NCBI GenBank assembly: GCA_029224185.1
Contig: JANZKI010000053.1
Coordinates: 186,001-250,000 of the forward strand
Direction: 5' to 3'
DNA: 64,000 nt
Source of the DNA: Karalla daura
Taxonomy: Eukaryota; Chordata; Actinopteri; Chaetodontiformes; Leiognathidae
Shown one piece after another: positions 1 to 9,800 of the stretch. The notes below the pieces were generated by a model that was not told the DNA's origin, did not search any database, and saw nothing but the letters and a program-made list of their open reading frames with translations. How positions within the stretch are numbered: position 1 is the stretch's first letter; every line of letters starts with the position of its first letter. Position numbers and translations under genes: made by a program.

Positions 1-190
1 TCGGGGCTGTGTGTCTAACTGTGTGTCTGGGTGTGTTTCTGGACACGTCAGAGCCTGTCTGGACATGTGAATGTATGGGATCGAAAAAAAAAAAAAATGT
101 CTCTCGAAAGTAGGTACCAATCAACTCCAAACGGTCTGAAACGCGCTCCTAAATAGGTCCTGGAAGGACGATTTTGACAAGAGCACTTAG
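1..190 (+). repeat. Partial monomer at the left edge (3' part)
   Basis: This is the last 190 bp of a monomer. It carries acacgtcag, the 230G variant (gtgaatg), ggatcg, an A14-T tract, acggtct and gacaag, which is exactly the tail of m10 (3329-3679). The 10-monomer periodicity therefore already existed to the left of the window. Confidence 0.93.
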
Positions 191-324
191 TCAAATTTTC
201 ACTCGTCGGCGGACCAATGCATTCTTATGGGGACACGTGAACGGCTTATCACTCCAGGACCCAACGTCCCAGGGACTTCAAATCTCTATCCGTCTGACAT
301 AATGCGGCCCTTCTGAACACGCCA

Positions 325-344
325 GAGCATGTCTGGGCATGTCT
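325..344. other. Two adjacent RRRCWWGYYY decamers (p53-type response element match)
   Basis: In m1 the decamers GAGCATGTCT and GGGCATGTCT lie side by side with no spacer; each fits RRRCWWGYYY at all ten places, the known consensus for p53-family half-sites. The pair is intact in monomers with gagcatg and gggcatg. The 149C variant spoils the second half-site, and gcgtg at 139 in state-2 monomers spoils the first. This is only meaningful if the host is an animal. Confidence 0.5.
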
Positions 345-553
345 GGCCATGTCGGGGCTGTGTGTCTAACTGTGTGTCTGGGTGTGTTTCTGGACATGTC
401 AGAGCCTGTCTGGACATGTCAATGTATGGGGTCGAAAAAAAATAAATGTCTCTCGAAAGTAGGTACCAATCAACTCCAAACGGTCTGAAACGCGCTCCTA
501 AATAGGTCCTGGAAGGACGATTTTGACAAGAGCACTTAGTCAAATTTTCACTC

Positions 554-563
554 GTCGGCCGAC
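554..563. repeat. 10 bp perfect palindrome GTCGGCCGAC (monomer 15-24)
   Basis: Shown in the reference monomer and present in nearly all monomers. It is destroyed by the 20G variant (cggcgg) in m1, m11, m32, m53, m87 and m140, where position 97 also changes (ctatcc). It contains CGGCCG and four CpG-rich bases either side. No function can be assigned from sequence. Confidence 0.85.
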
Positions 564-582
564 CAATGCATTCTTATGGGGA

Positions 583-588
583 CACGTG
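583..588. other. CACGTG hexamer in state-1 left ends (monomer 44-49)
   Basis: Monomers with cgtgaa contain CACGTG, the core bound by bHLH and bZIP factors in plants and bHLH factors in animals. State-2 monomers have ctttaa and lack it. Presence or absence along the array therefore follows lineage. Binding is not implied. Confidence 0.6.
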
Positions 589-614
589 AACGGCTTATCA
601 CTCCAGGACCCAAC

Positions 615-625
615 GTCCCAGGGAC
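615..625. repeat. Short inverted repeat GTCCC-A-GGGAC (monomer 76-86)
   Basis: Perfect 5 bp arms with a single-base centre in state-1 monomers. The 83A variant (cagagac), usual in state-2 monomers, breaks one arm. Confidence 0.7.
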
Positions 626-673
626 TTCAAATCTCGATCCGTCTGACATAATGCGGCCCTTCTGAACACGCCA

Positions 674-771
674 GAGCATGTCTGGGCCTGTCTGGCCATG
701 TCGGGGCTGTGTGTCTAACTGTGTGTCTGGGTGTGTTTCTGGACATGTCAGAGCCTGTCTGGACATGTCAA
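674..771 (+). repeat. Phased TGTC micro-repeats in the GT-rich part of the monomer
   Basis: In the reference monomer TGTC begins at 679, 689, 699, 712, 724, 746, 756 and 766, with a TTTC filling the remaining place at 736. Spacings are 10, 10, 13, 12, 12, 10, 10 and 10. Around it recur ten-base words such as catgtctggg, catgtctggc and catgtcgggg, and a 13 bp word (tctggacatgtca) is repeated with a 20 bp period. This looks like a decayed minisatellite of about 10 bp embedded in the larger monomer. The palindrome GACATGTC lies at each end of the last pair in state-1 monomers. Confidence 0.85.
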
Positions 772-783
772 TGTATGGGGTCG

Positions 784-795
784 AAAAAAAATAAA
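784..795 (+). repeat. Length-variable A-tract with AATAAA (monomer 245-256)
   Basis: Forms seen: A8TAAAT (commonest after gggtcg), A7TAAAT, A9TAAAT (m84 and copy only), A11, A12, A14, A11T and A14T (after ggatcg). This tract accounts for the 347-351 bp range of monomer lengths. The TAAAT forms contain AATAAA (790-795 here), a polyadenylation hexamer; the pure A forms do not. Confidence 0.9.
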
Positions 796-810
796 TGTCT
801 CTCGAAAGTA

Positions 811-816
811 GGTACC
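811..816. other. GGTACC in the monomer (monomer 272-277)
   Basis: A six-base palindrome in the conserved stretch after the A-tract, unchanged in all monomers I inspected. It would give a ladder of about 349 bp on digestion and is a convenient marker of monomer register. Confidence 0.85.
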
Positions 817-854
817 AATCAACTCCAAACGGTCTGAAACGCGCTCCTAAATAG

Positions 855-867
855 GTCCTGGAAGGAC
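855..867. repeat. Inverted repeat GTCCT-GGA-AGGAC (monomer 316-328)
   Basis: Perfect 5 bp arms around a 3 bp centre, present in every monomer inspected regardless of lineage. Too short to be called a terminator or a structured RNA. Confidence 0.7.
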
Positions 868-3679
868 GATTTTGACAAGAGCACTTAGTCAAATTTTCAC
901 TCGTCGGCCGACCAATGCATTCTTATGGGGACACGTGAACGGCTTATCACTCCAGGACCCAACGTCCCAGGGACTTCAAATCTCGATCCGTCTGACATAA
1001 TGCGGCCCTTCTGAACACGCCAGAGCATGTCTGGGCATGTCTGGCCATGTCGGGGCTGTGTGTCTAACTGTGTGTCTGGGTGTGTTTCTGGACACGTCAG
1101 AGCCTGTCTGGACATGTCAATGTATGGGATCGAAAAAAAAAAAAGTCTCTCGAAAGTAGGTACCAATCAACTCCAAATGGTCCGAAACGCGCTCCTAAAT
1201 AGGTCCTGGAAGGACGATTTTGAGACGAGCACTTAGTCAAATTTTCACTCGTCGGCCGACCAACGCATTCTTATGGGGACACTTTAACGGCTTATCACTC
1301 CACAACCCAACGTCCCAGAGACTTCAAATCTCGATCCGTCTGACATAATGCGGCCCTTCTGAACGCGCCGGGGCGTGTCTGGGCATGTCTGGCCATGTCG
1401 GGGCTGTGTGTCTAACTGTGTGTCTGGGTGTGTTTCTGGACACGTCAGAGCCTGTCTGGACATGTCAATGTATGGGGTCGAAAAAAAATAAATGTCTCTC
1501 GAAAGTAGGTACCAATCAACTCCAAATGGTCCGAAACGCGCTCCTAAATAGGTCCTGGAAGGACGATTTTGACAAGAGCACTTCGTCAAATTTTCACTCG
1601 TCGGCCGACCAATGCATTCTTATGGGGACACGTGAACGGCTTATCACTCCAGGACCCAACGTCCCAGGGACTTCAAATCTCGATCCGTCTGACATAATGC
1701 GGCCCTTCTGAACACGCCAGAGCATGTCTGGGCCTGTCTGGCCATGTCGGGGCTGTGTGTCTAACTGTGTGTCTGGGTGTGTTTCTGGACATGTCAGAGC
1801 CTGTCTGGACATGTCAATGTATGGGGTCGAAAAAAAATAAATGTCTCTCGAAAGTAGGTACCAATCAACTCCAAACGGTCTGAAACGCGCTCCTAAATAG
1901 GTCCTGGAAGGACGATTTTGACAAGAGCACTTAGTCAAATTTTCACTCGTCGGCCGACCAATGCATTCTTATGGGGACACGTGAACGGCTTATCACTCCA
2001 GGACCCAACGTCCCAGGGACTTCAAATCTCGATCCGTCTGACATAATGCGGCCCTTCTGAACACGCCAGAGCATGTCTGGGCATGTCTGGCCATGTCGGG
2101 GCTGTGTGTCTAACTGTGTGTCTGGGTGTGTTTCTGGACACGTCAGAGCCTGTCTGGACATGTCAATGTATGGGATCGAAAAAAAAAAAAGTCTCTCGAA
2201 AGTAGGTACCAATCAACTCCAAATGGTCCGAAACGCGCTCCTAAATAGGTCCTGGAAGGACGATTTTGAGACGAGCACTTAGTCAAATTTTCACTCGTCG
2301 GCCGACCAACGCATTCTTATGGGGACACTTTAACGGCTTATCACTCCACAACCCAACGTCCCAGAGACTTCAAATCTCGATCCGTCTGACATAATGCGGC
2401 CCTTCTGAACGCGCCGGGGCGTGTCTGGGCATGTCTGGCCATGTCGGGGCTGTGTGTCTAACTGTGTGTCTGGGTGTGTTTCTGGACACGTCAGAGCCTG
2501 TCTGGACATGTCAATGTATGGGGTCGAAAAAAATAAATGTCTCTCGAAAGTAGGTACCAATCAACTCCAAATGGTCCGAAACGCGCTCCTAAATAGGTCC
2601 TGGAAGGACGATTTTGAGACGAGCACTTAGTCAAATTTTCACTCGTCGGCCGACTAATGCATTCTTATGGGGACACGTGAACGGCTTATCACTCCACAAC
2701 CCAACGTCCCAGAGACTTCAAATCTCGATCCGTCTGACATAATGCGGCCCTTCTGAACGCGCCGGGGCGTGTCTGGGCATGTCTGGCCATGTCGGGGCTG
2801 TGTGTCTAACTGTGTGTCTGGGTGTGTTTCTGGACACGTCAGAGCCTGTCTGGACATGTCAATGTATGGGGTCGAAAAAAAATAAATGTCTCTCGAAAGT
2901 AGGTACCAATCAACTCCAAATGGTCCGAAACGCGCTCCTAAATAGGTCCTGGAAGGACGATTTTGACAAGAGCACTTAGTCAAATTTTCACTCGTCGGCC
3001 GACTAATGCATTCTTATGGGGACACGTGAACGGCTTATCACTCCAGGACCCAACGTCCCAGGGACTTCAAATCTCGATCCGTCTGACATAATGCGGCCCT
3101 TCTGAACACGCCAGAGCATGTCTGGGCATGTCTGGCCATGTCGGGGCTGTGTGTCTAACTGTGTGTCTGGGTGTGTTTCTGGACATGTCAGAGCCTGTCT
3201 GGACATGTCAATGTATGGGGTCGAAAAAAAATAAATGTCTCTCGAAAGTAGGTACCAATCAACTCCAAACGGTCTGAAACGCGCTCCTAAATAGGTCCTG
3301 GAAGGACGATTTTGAGACGAGCACTTAGTCAAATTTTCACTCGTCGGCCGACCAACGCATTCTTATGGGGACACTTTAACGGCTTATCACTCCACAACCC
3401 AACGTCCCAGAGACTTCAAATCTCGATCCGTCTGACATAATGCGGCCCTTCTGAACGCGCCGGAGCGTGTCTGGGCATGTCTGGCCATGTCGGGGCTGTG
3501 TGTCTAACTGTGTGTCTGGGTGTGTTTCTGGACACGTCAGAGCCTGTCTGGACATGTGAATGTATGGGATCGAAAAAAAAAAAAAATGTCTCTCGAAAGT
3601 AGGTACCAATCAACTCCAAACGGTCTGAAACGCGCTCCTAAATAGGTCCTGGAAGGACGATTTTGACAAGAGCACTTAG

Positions 3680-6600
3680 TCAAATTTTCACTCGTCGGCG
3701 GACCAATGCATTCTTATGGGGACACGTGAACGGCTTATCACTCCAGGACCCAACGTCCCAGGGACTTCAAATCTCTATCCGTCTGACATAATGCGGCCCT
3801 TCTGAACACGCCAGAGCATGTCTGGGCATGTCTGGCCATGTCGGGGCTGTGTGTCTAACTGTGTGTCTGGGTGTGTTTCTGGACATGTCAGAGCCTGTCT
3901 GGACATGTCAATGTATGGGGTCGAAAAAAAATAAATGTCTCTCGAAAGTAGGTACCAATCAACTCCAAACGGTCTGAAACGCGCTCCTAAATAGGTCCTG
4001 GAAGGACGATTTTGACAAGAGCACTTAGTCAAATTTTCACTCGTCGGCCGACCAATGCATTCTTATGGGGACACGTGAACGGCTTATCACTCCAGGACCC
4101 AACGTCCCAGGGACTTCAAATCTCGATCCGTCTGACATAATGCGGCCCTTCTGAACACGCCAGAGCATGTCTGGGCCTGTCTGGCCATGTCGGGGCTGTG
4201 TGTCTAACTGTGTGTCTGGGTGTGTTTCTGGACATGTCAGAGCCTGTCTGGACATGTCAATGTATGGGGTCGAAAAAAAATAAATGTCTCTCGAAAGTAG
4301 GTACCAATCAACTCCAAACGGTCTGAAACGCGCTCCTAAATAGGTCCTGGAAGGACGATTTTGACAAGAGCACTTAGTCAAATTTTCACTCGTCGGCCGA
4401 CCAATGCATTCTTATGGGGACACGTGAACGGCTTATCACTCCAGGACCCAACGTCCCAGGGACTTCAAATCTCGATCCGTCTGACATAATGCGGCCCTTC
4501 TGAACACGCCAGAGCATGTCTGGGCATGTCTGGCCATGTCGGGGCTGTGTGTCTAACTGTGTGTCTGGGTGTGTTTCTGGACACGTCAGAGCCTGTCTGG
4601 ACATGTCAATGTATGGGATCGAAAAAAAAAAAAGTCTCTCGAAAGTAGGTACCAATCAACTCCAAATGGTCCGAAACGCGCTCCTAAATAGGTCCTGGAA
4701 GGACGATTTTGAGACGAGCACTTAGTCAAATTTTCACTCGTCGGCCGACCAACGCATTCTTATGGGGACACTTTAACGGCTTATCACTCCACAACCCAAC
4801 GTCCCAGAGACTTCAAATCTCGATCCGTCTGACATAATGCGGCCCTTCTGAACGCGCCGGGGCGTGTCTGGGCATGTCTGGCCATGTCGGGGCTGTGTGT
4901 CTAACTGTGTGTCTGGGTGTGTTTCTGGACACGTCAGAGCCTGTCTGGACATGTCAATGTATGGGGTCGAAAAAAAATAAATGTCTCTCGAAAGTAGGTA
5001 CCAATCAACTCCAAATGGTCCGAAACGCGCTCCTAAATAGGTCCTGGAAGGACGATTTTGACAAGAGCACTTCGTCAAATTTTCACTCGTCGGCCGACCA
5101 ATGCATTCTTATGGGGACACGTGAACGGCTTATCACTCCAGGACCCAACGTCCCAGGGACTTCAAATCTCGATCCGTCTGACATAATGCGGCCCTTCTGA
5201 ACACGCCAGAGCATGTCTGGGCCTGTCTGGCCATGTCGGGGCTGTGTGTCTAACTGTGTGTCTGGGTGTGTTTCTGGACATGTCAGAGCCTGTCTGGACA
5301 TGTCAATGTATGGGGTCGAAAAAAAATAAATGTCTCTCGAAAGTAGGTACCAATCAACTCCAAACGGTCTGAAACGCGCTCCTAAATAGGTCCTGGAAGG
5401 ACGATTTTGACAAGAGCACTTAGTCAAATTTTCACTCGTCGGCCGACCAATGCATTCTTATGGGGACACGTGAACGGCTTATCACTCCAGGACCCAACGT
5501 CCCAGGGACTTCAAATCTCGATCCGTCTGACATAATGCGGCCCTTCTGAACACGCCAGAGCATGTCTGGGCATGTCTGGCCATGTCGGGGCTGTGTGTCT
5601 AACTGTGTGTCTGGGTGTGTTTCTGGACACGTCAGAGCCTGTCTGGACATGTCAATGTATGGGATCGAAAAAAAAAAAAGTCTCTCGAAAGTAGGTACCA
5701 ATCAACTCCAAATGGTCCGAAACGCGCTCCTAAATAGGTCCTGGAAGGACGATTTTGAGACGAGCACTTAGTCAAATTTTCACTCGTCGGCCGACCAACG
5801 CATTCTTATGGGGACACTTTAACGGCTTATCACTCCACAACCCAACGTCCCAGAGACTTCAAATCTCGATCCGTCTGACATAATGCGGCCCTTCTGAACG
5901 CGCCGGGGCGTGTCTGGGCATGTCTGGCCATGTCGGGGCTGTGTGTCTAACTGTGTGTCTGGGTGTGTTTCTGGACACGTCAGAGCCTGTCTGGACATGT
6001 CAATGTATGGGGTCGAAAAAAATAAATGTCTCTCGAAAGTAGGTACCAATCAACTCCAAATGGTCCGAAACGCGCTCCTAAATAGGTCCTGGAAGGACGA
6101 TTTTGAGACGAGCACTTAGTCAAATTTTCACTCGTCGGCCGACTAATGCATTCTTATGGGGACACGTGAACGGCTTATCACTCCACAACCCAACGTCCCA
6201 GAGACTTCAAATCTCGATCCGTCTGACATAATGCGGCCCTTCTGAACGCGCCGGGGCGTGTCTGGGCATGTCTGGCCATGTCGGGGCTGTGTGTCTAACT
6301 GTGTGTCTGGGTGTGTTTCTGGACACGTCAGAGCCTGTCTGGACATGTCAATGTATGGGGTCGAAAAAAAATAAATGTCTCTCGAAAGTAGGTACCAATC
6401 AACTCCAAATGGTCCGAAACGCGCTCCTAAATAGGTCCTGGAAGGACGATTTTGACAAGAGCACTTAGTCAAATTTTCACTCGTCGGCCGACTAATGCAT
6501 TCTTATGGGGACACGTGAACGGCTTATCACTCCAGGACCCAACGTCCCAGGGACTTCAAATCTCGATCCGTCTGACATAATGCGGCCCTTCTGAACACGC

Positions 6601-6817
6601 CAGAGCATGTCTGGGCATGTCTGGCCATGTCGGGGCTGTGTGTCTAACTGTGTGTCTGGGTGTGTTTCTGGACATGTCAGAGCCTGTCTGGACATGTCAA
6701 TGTATGGGGTCGAAAAAAAATAAATGTCTCTCGAAAGTAGGTACCAATCAACTCCAAACGGTCTGAAACGCGCTCCTAAATAGGTCCTGGAAGGACGATT
6801 TTGAGACGAGCACTTAG
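3680..6817 (+). repeat. Higher-order repeat, 10-mer copy 2 (m11-m19, nine monomers)
   Basis: m11 to m19 match m1 to m9 in order and at every diagnostic site, at a constant offset of 3489 bp, including the paired rare variants 20G and 97T in m11 and the cttcg end of m14. The tenth place is taken at 6818 by m20, a pure 2222222 monomer with A14 and no T, instead of the 2222211 monomer m10. The copy therefore departs from copy 1 inside the tenth monomer, where the next higher-order unit starts. Confidence 0.94.
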
Positions 6818-9800
6818 TCAAATTTTCACTCGTCGGCCGACCAACGCATTCTTATGGGGACACTTTAACGGCTTATCACTCCACAACCCAACGTCCCAGA
6901 GACTTCAAATCTCGATCCGTCTGACATAATGCGGCCCTTCTGAACGCGCCGGAGCGTGTCTGGGCATGTCTGGCCATGTCGGGGCTGTGTGTCTAACTGT
7001 GTGTCTGGGTGTGTTTCTGGACACGTCAGAGCCTGTCTGGACATGTCAATGTATGGGATCGAAAAAAAAAAAAAAGTCTCTCGAAAGTAGGTACCAATCA
7101 ACTCCAAATGGTCCGAAACGCGCTCCTAAATAGGTCCTGGAAGGACGATTTTGAGACGAGCACTTAGTCAAATTTTCACTCGTCGGCCGACCAACGCATT
7201 CTCATGGGGACACTTTAACGGCTTATCACTCCACAACCCAACGTCCCAGAGACTTCAAATCTCGATCCGTCTGACATAATGCGGCCCTTCTGAACGCGCC
7301 GGAGCGTGTCTGGGCATGTCTGGCCATGTCGGGGCTGTGTGTCTAACTGTGTGTCTGGGTGTGTTTCTGGACACGTCAGAGCCTGTCTGGACATGTCAAT
7401 GTATGGGATCGAAAAAAAAAAAAAATGTCTCTCGAAAGTAGGTACCAATCAACTCCAAATGGTCCGAAACGCGCTCCTCAATAGGTCCTGGAAGGACGAT
7501 TTTGACAAGAGCACTTAGTCAAATTTTCACTCGTCGGCCGACCAATGCATTCTTATGGGGACACGTGAACGGCTTATCACTCCAGGACCCAACGTCCCAG
7601 GGACTTCAAATCTCGATCCGTCTGACATAATGCGGCCCTTCTGAACACGCCAGAGCATGTCTGGGCATGTCTGGCCATGTCGGGGCTGTGTGTCTAACTG
7701 TGTGTCTGGGTGTGTTTCTGGACATGTCAGAGCCTGTCTGGACATGTCAATGTATGGGGTCGAAAAAAAATAAATGTCTCTCGAAAGTAGGTACCAATCA
7801 ACTCCAAACGGTCTGAAACGCGCTCCTAAATAGGTCCTGGAAGGACGATTTTGACAAGAGCACTTAGTCAAATTTTCACTCGTCGGCCGACCAATGCATT
7901 CTTATGGGGACACGTGAACGGCTTATCACTCCAGGACCCAACGTCCCAGGGACTTCAAATCTCGATCCGTCTGACATAATGCGGCCCTTCTGAACACGCC
8001 AGAGCATGTCTGGGCCTGTCTGGCCATGTCGGGGCTGTGTGTCTAACTGTGTGTCTGGGTGTGTTTCTGGACATGTCAGAGCCTGTCTGGACATGTCAAT
8101 GTATGGGGTCGAAAAAAAATAAATGTCTCTCGAAAGTAGGTACCAATCAACTCCAAACGGTCTGAAACGCGCTCCTAAATAGGTCCTGGAAGGACGATTT
8201 TGACAAGAGCACTTAGTCAAATTTTCACTCGTCGGCCGACCAATGCATTCTTATGGGGACACGTGAACGGCTTATCACTCCAGGACCCAACGTCCCAGGG
8301 ACTTCAAATCTCGATCCGTCTGACATAATGCGGCCCTTCTGAACACGCCAGAGCATGTCTGGGCATGTCTGGCCATGTCGGGGCTGTGTGTCTAACTGTG
8401 TGTCTGGGTGTGTTTCTGGACACGTCAGAGCCTGTCTGGACATGTCAATGTATGGGATCGAAAAAAAAAAAAGTCTCTCGAAAGTAGGTACCAATCAACT
8501 CCAAATGGTCCGAAACGCGCTCCTAAATAGGTCCTGGAAGGACGATTTTGAGACGAGCACTTAGTCAAATTTTCACTCGTCGGCCGACCAACGCATTCTT
8601 ATGGGGACACTTTAACGGCTTATCACTCCACAACCCAACGTCCCAGAGACTTCAAATCTCGATCCGTCTGACATAATGCGGCCCTTCTGAACGCGCCGGG
8701 GCGTGTCTGGGCATGTCTGGCCATGTCGGGGCTGTGTGTCTAACTGTGTGTCTGGGTGTGTTTCTGGACACGTCAGAGCCTGTCTGGACATGTCAATGTA
8801 TGGGGTCGAAAAAAAATAAATGTCTCTCGAAAGTAGGTACCAATCAACTCCAAATGGTCCGAAACGCGCTCCTAAATAGGTCCTGGAAGGACGATTTTGA
8901 CAAGAGCACTTAGTCAAATTTTCACTCGTCGGCCGACTAATGCATTCTTATGGGGACACGTGAACGGCTTATCACTCCAGGACCCAACGTCCCAGGGACT
9001 TCAAATCTCGATCCGTCTGACATAATGCGGCCCTTCTGAACACGCCAGAGCATGTCTGGGCATGTCTGGCCATGTCGGGGCTGTGTGTCTAACTGTGTGT
9101 CTGGGTGTGTTTCTGGACATGTCAGAGCCTGTCTGGACATGTCAATGTATGGGGTCGAAAAAAAATAAATGTCTCTCGAAAGTAGGTACCAATCAACTCC
9201 AAACGGTCTGAAACGCGCTCCTAAATAGGTCCTGGAAGGACGATTTTGACAAGAGCACTTAGTCAAATTTTCACTCGTCGGCCGACCAATGCATTCTTAT
9301 AGGGACACGTGAACGGCTTATCACTCCAGGACCCAACGTCCCAGGGACTTCAAATCTCGATCCGTCTGACATAATGCGGCCCTTCTGAACACGCCGGAGC
9401 ATGTCTGGGCATGTCTGGCCATGTCGGGGCTGTGTGTCTAACTGTGTGTCTGGGTGTGTTTCTGGACACGTCAGAGCCTGTCTGGACATGTCAATGTATG
9501 GGATCGAAAAAAAAAAAAGTCTCTCGAAAGTAGGTACCAATCAACTCCAAATGGTCCGAAACGCGCTCCTAAATAGGTCCTGGAAGGACGATTTTGAGAC
9601 GAGCACTTAGTCAAATTTTCACTCGTCGGCCGACCAACGCATTCTCATGGGGACACTTTAACGGCTTATCACTCCACAACCCAACGTCCCAGAGACTTCA
9701 AATCTCGATCCGTCTGACATAATGCGGCCCTTCTGAACACGCCAGAGCATGTCTGGGCATGTCTGGCCATGTCGGGGCTGTGTGTCTAACTGTGTGTCTG

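Larger units (their letters stand above)
540..669 (+). repeat. Possible diverged internal duplication within the monomer
   Basis: Bases 540-585 and 627-669 align by hand with gaps: both start tcaaat, then a pyrimidine-rich ctcg or tcg word, then gtc, gac, aatgc, a ctt or cct word, and ga(a)cac. The offset is 87 bp. If real, the monomer grew partly by internal duplication of a segment of about 45 bp. Gapped hand alignment of short pieces can mislead. Confidence 0.35.
540..888 (+). repeat. Reference monomer m2 (349 bp, state 1111111, with 149C)
   Basis: Chosen to describe the unit. Monomer positions 1-130 are mixed sequence with a 10 bp palindrome (15-24), a CACGTG (44-49) and a short inverted repeat (76-86). 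Positions 135-231 are GT-rich on this strand with regularly spaced TGTC words. Positions 245-252 are an A8 tract followed by TAAAT. Positions 257-349 hold a GGTACC (272-277) and a GTCCT/AGGAC inverted repeat (316-328). GC is 174 of 348 counted bases. Seventeen CpG are present against about 22 expected at this composition, so CpG depletion is mild. Position 149 is C (gggcctg) here, whereas most monomers have A. Confidence 0.95.
191..3679 (+). repeat. Higher-order repeat, 10-mer copy 1 (m1-m10, 3489 bp)
   Basis: Ten monomers in the order 1111111 (m1, with 20G and 97T), 1111111 (m2, 149C), 1112222 (m3, A12), 2222121 (m4, ending cttcg), 1111111 (m5, 149C), 1112222 (m6, A12), 2222122 (m7, A7TAAAT), 1222121 (m8, 25T), 1111112 (m9, 25T) and 2222211 (m10, A14T, 230G). 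The three-monomer set m2-m3-m4 is nearly repeated as m5-m6-m7, an older internal trimer duplication. Every listed variant recurs 3489 bp downstream, up to the last monomer. Confidence 0.95.

Noticed and set aside
420..440. tRNA-like B box or SINE tail at gggtcgaaaa and the following A-run
   Set aside because: Resembles GGTTCGA with a mismatch followed by A's, but the downstream CC of a B box is lacking, no A box is found at a suitable distance, and the unit has no target-site duplications.
705..745. Budding-yeast-type telomeric TG repeats or a Rap1 site in tgtgtctgggtgtgtttctgg
   Set aside because: The reverse complement is one base away from the Rap1 consensus as I recall it, but the block is short, interstitial and part of the TGTC micro-repeats; a 64 kb satellite of this kind does not fit a budding yeast.
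785..815. CENP-B box
   Set aside because: I looked for the TTCG....A..CGGG core on both strands around the ctcgaaagt word; the TTCG is present on the minus strand but the remaining essential bases are not.
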